Below, piece by piece: positions 14,575 to 16,548 of a stretch of 16,548 bases of DNA; the first letter of the stretch is position 1, and each line of letters starts with the position of its first letter. The DNA lies in the NCBI GenBank assembly GCA_035504095.1, contig DATJSN010000044.1:1-16548 (forward strand). Reading direction: 5' to 3'. The stretch is from DATJSN01 sp035504095 (lineage in GTDB: Bacteria; Planctomycetota; Phycisphaerae; WQYP01). The notes beneath the pieces are model-generated. The model ran no database searches. It was not told the origin of the DNA and saw only the letters and a program-made list of their open reading frames with translations. The translations under genes were made by a program, and so were the position numbers.

Positions 14575-15171
14575 TCATCGATAAAATTCGATAATCAAAC
14601 TCGGATTGATCTGGAACGGGATCTGCTCCGGCACCGGCAATGCGACAACCGTTGCTTCCATCTGTGCTGGATTAAATTCCAGCCAGCTTGGAACCTGGTG
14701 GCCGGCCAGGCCTTCCATATTTTCCCTTAGCAACTTGTGTGTTTTTTCCTTGAAGGTAATCACCGCGCCGATGGAAACCTGATAACTGGGAATGTCGACT
14801 TTTTTGCCGTTCACGCGCACGTGGCCATACGCCACGAGTTGCCGCGCCGCCCAAATGGATCGCACCACGCCGAGGCGCCTTACCGTATTGTCCAGACGGG
14901 TTTCCAGTAATTGCTGCAGCGTCACGGCGGTGTTGCCCTTGGCCCGCTTGGCGGTGGCCATGTAGCGGCGGAATTGTTTCTCCATCACGTTATAGTGGGC
15001 CTTCATGCGCTGCTTTTCGCGCAAACGGATGCCGTATTCGGAAAGCCTGCGGCTGCGAAAGCCGTGCATTCCCGGCGCGGTAAATTCGGTTTTGTTGTGT
15101 TTGGGCAGATCGACAATCGCGATGCCCAGACGGCGGGAGAGACGGACCTTGGGTCCGATATAACGGGACAT
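14575..15171 (-). CDS. rpsD: 30S ribosomal protein S4
   Basis: This primary 16S rRNA-binding protein nucleates small-subunit assembly. The product has 198 residues, near the usual 200-209. The N-terminal domain shows GPKVRLSRRLG and YGIRLREKQRMK. The S4 RNA-binding domain spans about 91-155, with ETRLDNTVRRLG and ARQLVAYGHVRVNGKKVDIPS. The C-terminus SLIIEFYR is typical. The N-terminal zinc cysteines of some S4 proteins are absent. AGGAG (15177-15181 on the complement) lies 5 nt upstream. The gene stands alone, not in an alpha operon with rpsM, rpsK or rpoA, and has its own terminator. Confidence 0.98.
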   Translation of the reverse strand: MSRYIGPKVRLSRRLGIAIVDLPKHNKTEFTAPGMHGFRSRRLSEYGIRLREKQRMKAHYNVMEKQFRRYMATAKRAKGNTAVTLQQLLETRLDNTVRRLGVVRSIWAARQLVAYGHVRVNGKKVDIPSYQVSIGAVITFKEKTHKLLRENMEGLAGHQVPSWLEFNPAQMEATVVALPVPEQIPFQINPSLIIEFYR

Positions 15172-15405
15172 AGAGACTCCTGTTTCCGCACGCGGACTAT
15201 TTTAGGCGCATCCCGGCGCCCTCCGCGGCGACCAAAACCGGCGTACCCGAAGCAAAACAATATGCCCCGGGCCTTCTCGGCGAATGTCAAAGATCATTAA
15301 GGATACGTATCGCGGATGGTTAGTCAAGTTGAGTGGGAAAGGAATTTGTATGTAATGGCTCAATTTGAATTATCTTGTCTTGTGCGTTACTTTTTACATA
15401 ACGCT

Positions 15406-15957
15406 ATGAAAATACAAATCATTATCGCAGTACTGGCTGCCGCTCTTTTTTTAATGGGCTGTGGCCAACTAAGCGCCTCGTCCAGCACTTCTGGATCATC
15501 GGCTACCGAATCGGTGAGCGCCGCTCCCGCAGTGACCCCCGTTGCATGGGCAGCCATGACCGCCTGGCAACAGGGTGACAAAACCACAGCAATAAATGAT
15601 TTTCTTAAAGCAGGCTGGAGTGCTCGTCCATTATTCCCTTCCAGCTCGATGTTAAGTCTTACTGAAGCCCAATACAGGGCGCTTGCAGAATCGGGAATTT
15701 CAAATGCCGCTTTGCAGGCGAAATTCAACGTGATGATATCCCAGCTTCAATCGCTGAATCAGGTGGCCATGGCGGTGGACCAGATCGGCCGCGATGCTGT
15801 CGCGAAAGGCGACAATGCAAAGGCGCAGAAGTATTTCACTTCAGTACAACAGTGTGGCACGGCGCTGGATAGTCCCGATTGCATGCTTATTGTTCAGCTT
15901 CGTGGCCATAGTATCATAAGGGTTGCTGATGAGGATTTGGCAACAATTGGACAATGA
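15406..15957 (+). CDS. Putative lipoprotein, unknown function
   Basis: The ATG at 15406 is chosen because it begins a clear lipoprotein signal peptide (MKIQIIIAVLAAALFLMGC, Cys19). The frame extends upstream to 15316 but adds a non-signal sequence, and no strong ribosome binding site supports either start. The product has 183 residues. After the lipobox comes a Ser/Thr/Ala-rich linker (about 22-45). A mostly alpha-helical region follows, with FLKAGW, LTEAQYRALAESG and a segment GDNAKAQKYFTSVQQCG that resembles a single TPR-like helix pair. Two further Cys near the end (CGTALDSPDC) could form a disulfide. I do not recognise a family. It converges with the beta-galactosidase gene, 9 nt between stops. 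Confidence 0.78.
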   Translation: MKIQIIIAVLAAALFLMGCGQLSASSSTSGSSATESVSAAPAVTPVAWAAMTAWQQGDKTTAINDFLKAGWSARPLFPSSSMLSLTEAQYRALAESGISNAALQAKFNVMISQLQSLNQVAMAVDQIGRDAVAKGDNAKAQKYFTSVQQCGTALDSPDCMLIVQLRGHSIIRVADEDLATIGQ

Positions 15958-15966
15958 CCGTGCCGC

Positions 15967-16548
15967 TTAACTCCGAATCTCCGCATACGCCGTATACGGA
16001 ACAATCGACGCTGACAACACTCCCGCTGGTTTATCCACGCCGCGGAGACACAGGGCAATGACGTTTTTGCCATCTGGGCCGGTGTTGAGCCAGCAATCGG
16101 GAAGGAAAAAGTCTTTCTGGCCGCCATTCTGCCAATAGCGTCCGATGTTTTGGCCGTTGATAAAAATAAAACCGTTGCCCGAGGCCTCAAGGTGAACACA
16201 CCAGGGAACCCAGACGCCGGCATCTGTGGCTGGCAGGGAGAAGGCCATGCGATGCCAGCTCAACAGCGCCGGAGGTTCGCTGGCCGGCGTTTGTTGCGGT
16301 AGCGCGTTTTTACTCCAGGATGAATCGTCAAATTCCGGATTCTGCCAGCCCAGGGCAATTCCGGTCGGCCCGCCGCCGTATTCCAGCGGGGAGATCATAA
16401 TCGCGGGATCCAAAACTGCCGGGAGCGGAAAAGTGTTAATGTCGCTAATGCCATAAAGCTTTTCCATATCCGGGCCGCCATTGGGGTGACCCGTGTCTTC
16501 ATACACCAGGTAAAGATTATTAGCGCCAGGACCAGCGCCGTTGGGTAG
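15967..16548 (-). CDS. C-terminal part of a GH35-type beta-galactosidase, partial
   Basis: The frame is open to the right edge, so the catalytic domain lies outside the window; 193 C-terminal residues are visible. Near the edge, NNLYLVYEDTGHPNGGP resembles the N-L-x-L-F/Y-E-E/D-x-G-G-x-P signature of a lectin-like jelly roll. Further on, a galactose-binding-like domain has GNGFIFINGQNIGRYW, then FFLPDCWL and KNVIALCLRG. This is the characteristic C-terminal module of family 35 beta-galactosidases (compare VNGQSIGRYW in plant enzymes). GH2 or another family with the same accessory domain remains possible. GTG at 16506 is an internal Val codon, not a start. Confidence 0.78.
   Translation of the reverse strand, partial: LPNGAGPGANNLYLVYEDTGHPNGGPDMEKLYGISDINTFPLPAVLDPAIMISPLEYGGGPTGIALGWQNPEFDDSSWSKNALPQQTPASEPPALLSWHRMAFSLPATDAGVWVPWCVHLEASGNGFIFINGQNIGRYWQNGGQKDFFLPDCWLNTGPDGKNVIALCLRGVDKPAGVLSASIVPYTAYAEIRS

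Overview
The window reads as bacterial chromosome, most likely from a planctomycete (Planctomycetota, plausibly class Phycisphaerae). The main reason is the sigma-70-like protein at 3741-5501, which carries three helix-turn-helix segments and a CHCC motif ahead of sigma regions 2 and 4. I know this architecture from planctomycetes. Scattered short repeats with a 9-nt period, a stand-alone rpsD and several lipoproteins fit this but do not prove it. Genes are mostly GC-rich. Two stretches, about 3400-3700 and 6290-6900, are visibly AT-rich.

Layout. The left block is on the minus strand: accD (acetyl-CoA carboxylase beta), cysS (cysteinyl-tRNA synthetase) and a short-chain dehydrogenase that runs off the left edge. 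An AT-rich divergent spacer with a 39-nt palindrome separates accD from the sigma factor gene on the plus strand. A PEBP/YbhB-family lipoprotein follows. Next comes an AT-rich island bounded by 9-nt-period repeats, holding a small membrane-protein frame interrupted by an in-frame TAG. Then come mdh (malate dehydrogenase) and a PEGA-domain lipoprotein. The middle has a metallophosphoesterase and a two-helix membrane protein on the minus strand, then a SHOCT-domain membrane protein on the plus strand that converges with gyrB on the minus strand. Divergent from gyrB is a two-gene operon (SGNH hydrolase and a DUF2127-like membrane protein, overlapping by 4 nt). It converges with rpsD, which has its own intrinsic terminator. 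The right end holds another lipoprotein and the 3' part of a GH35-type beta-galactosidase running off the right edge.

How the genes work together. This is mostly housekeeping: translation (cysS, rpsD), fatty-acid precursor synthesis (accD), DNA topology (gyrB), central carbon metabolism (mdh) and transcription (sigma factor), with envelope proteins in between. I see no defence system, CRISPR array, transposase, phage module or biosynthetic cluster. The items most worth a second look are the repeat family with its AT-rich island and TAG-split frame, the sigma factor architecture, and the palindrome in the accD leader.
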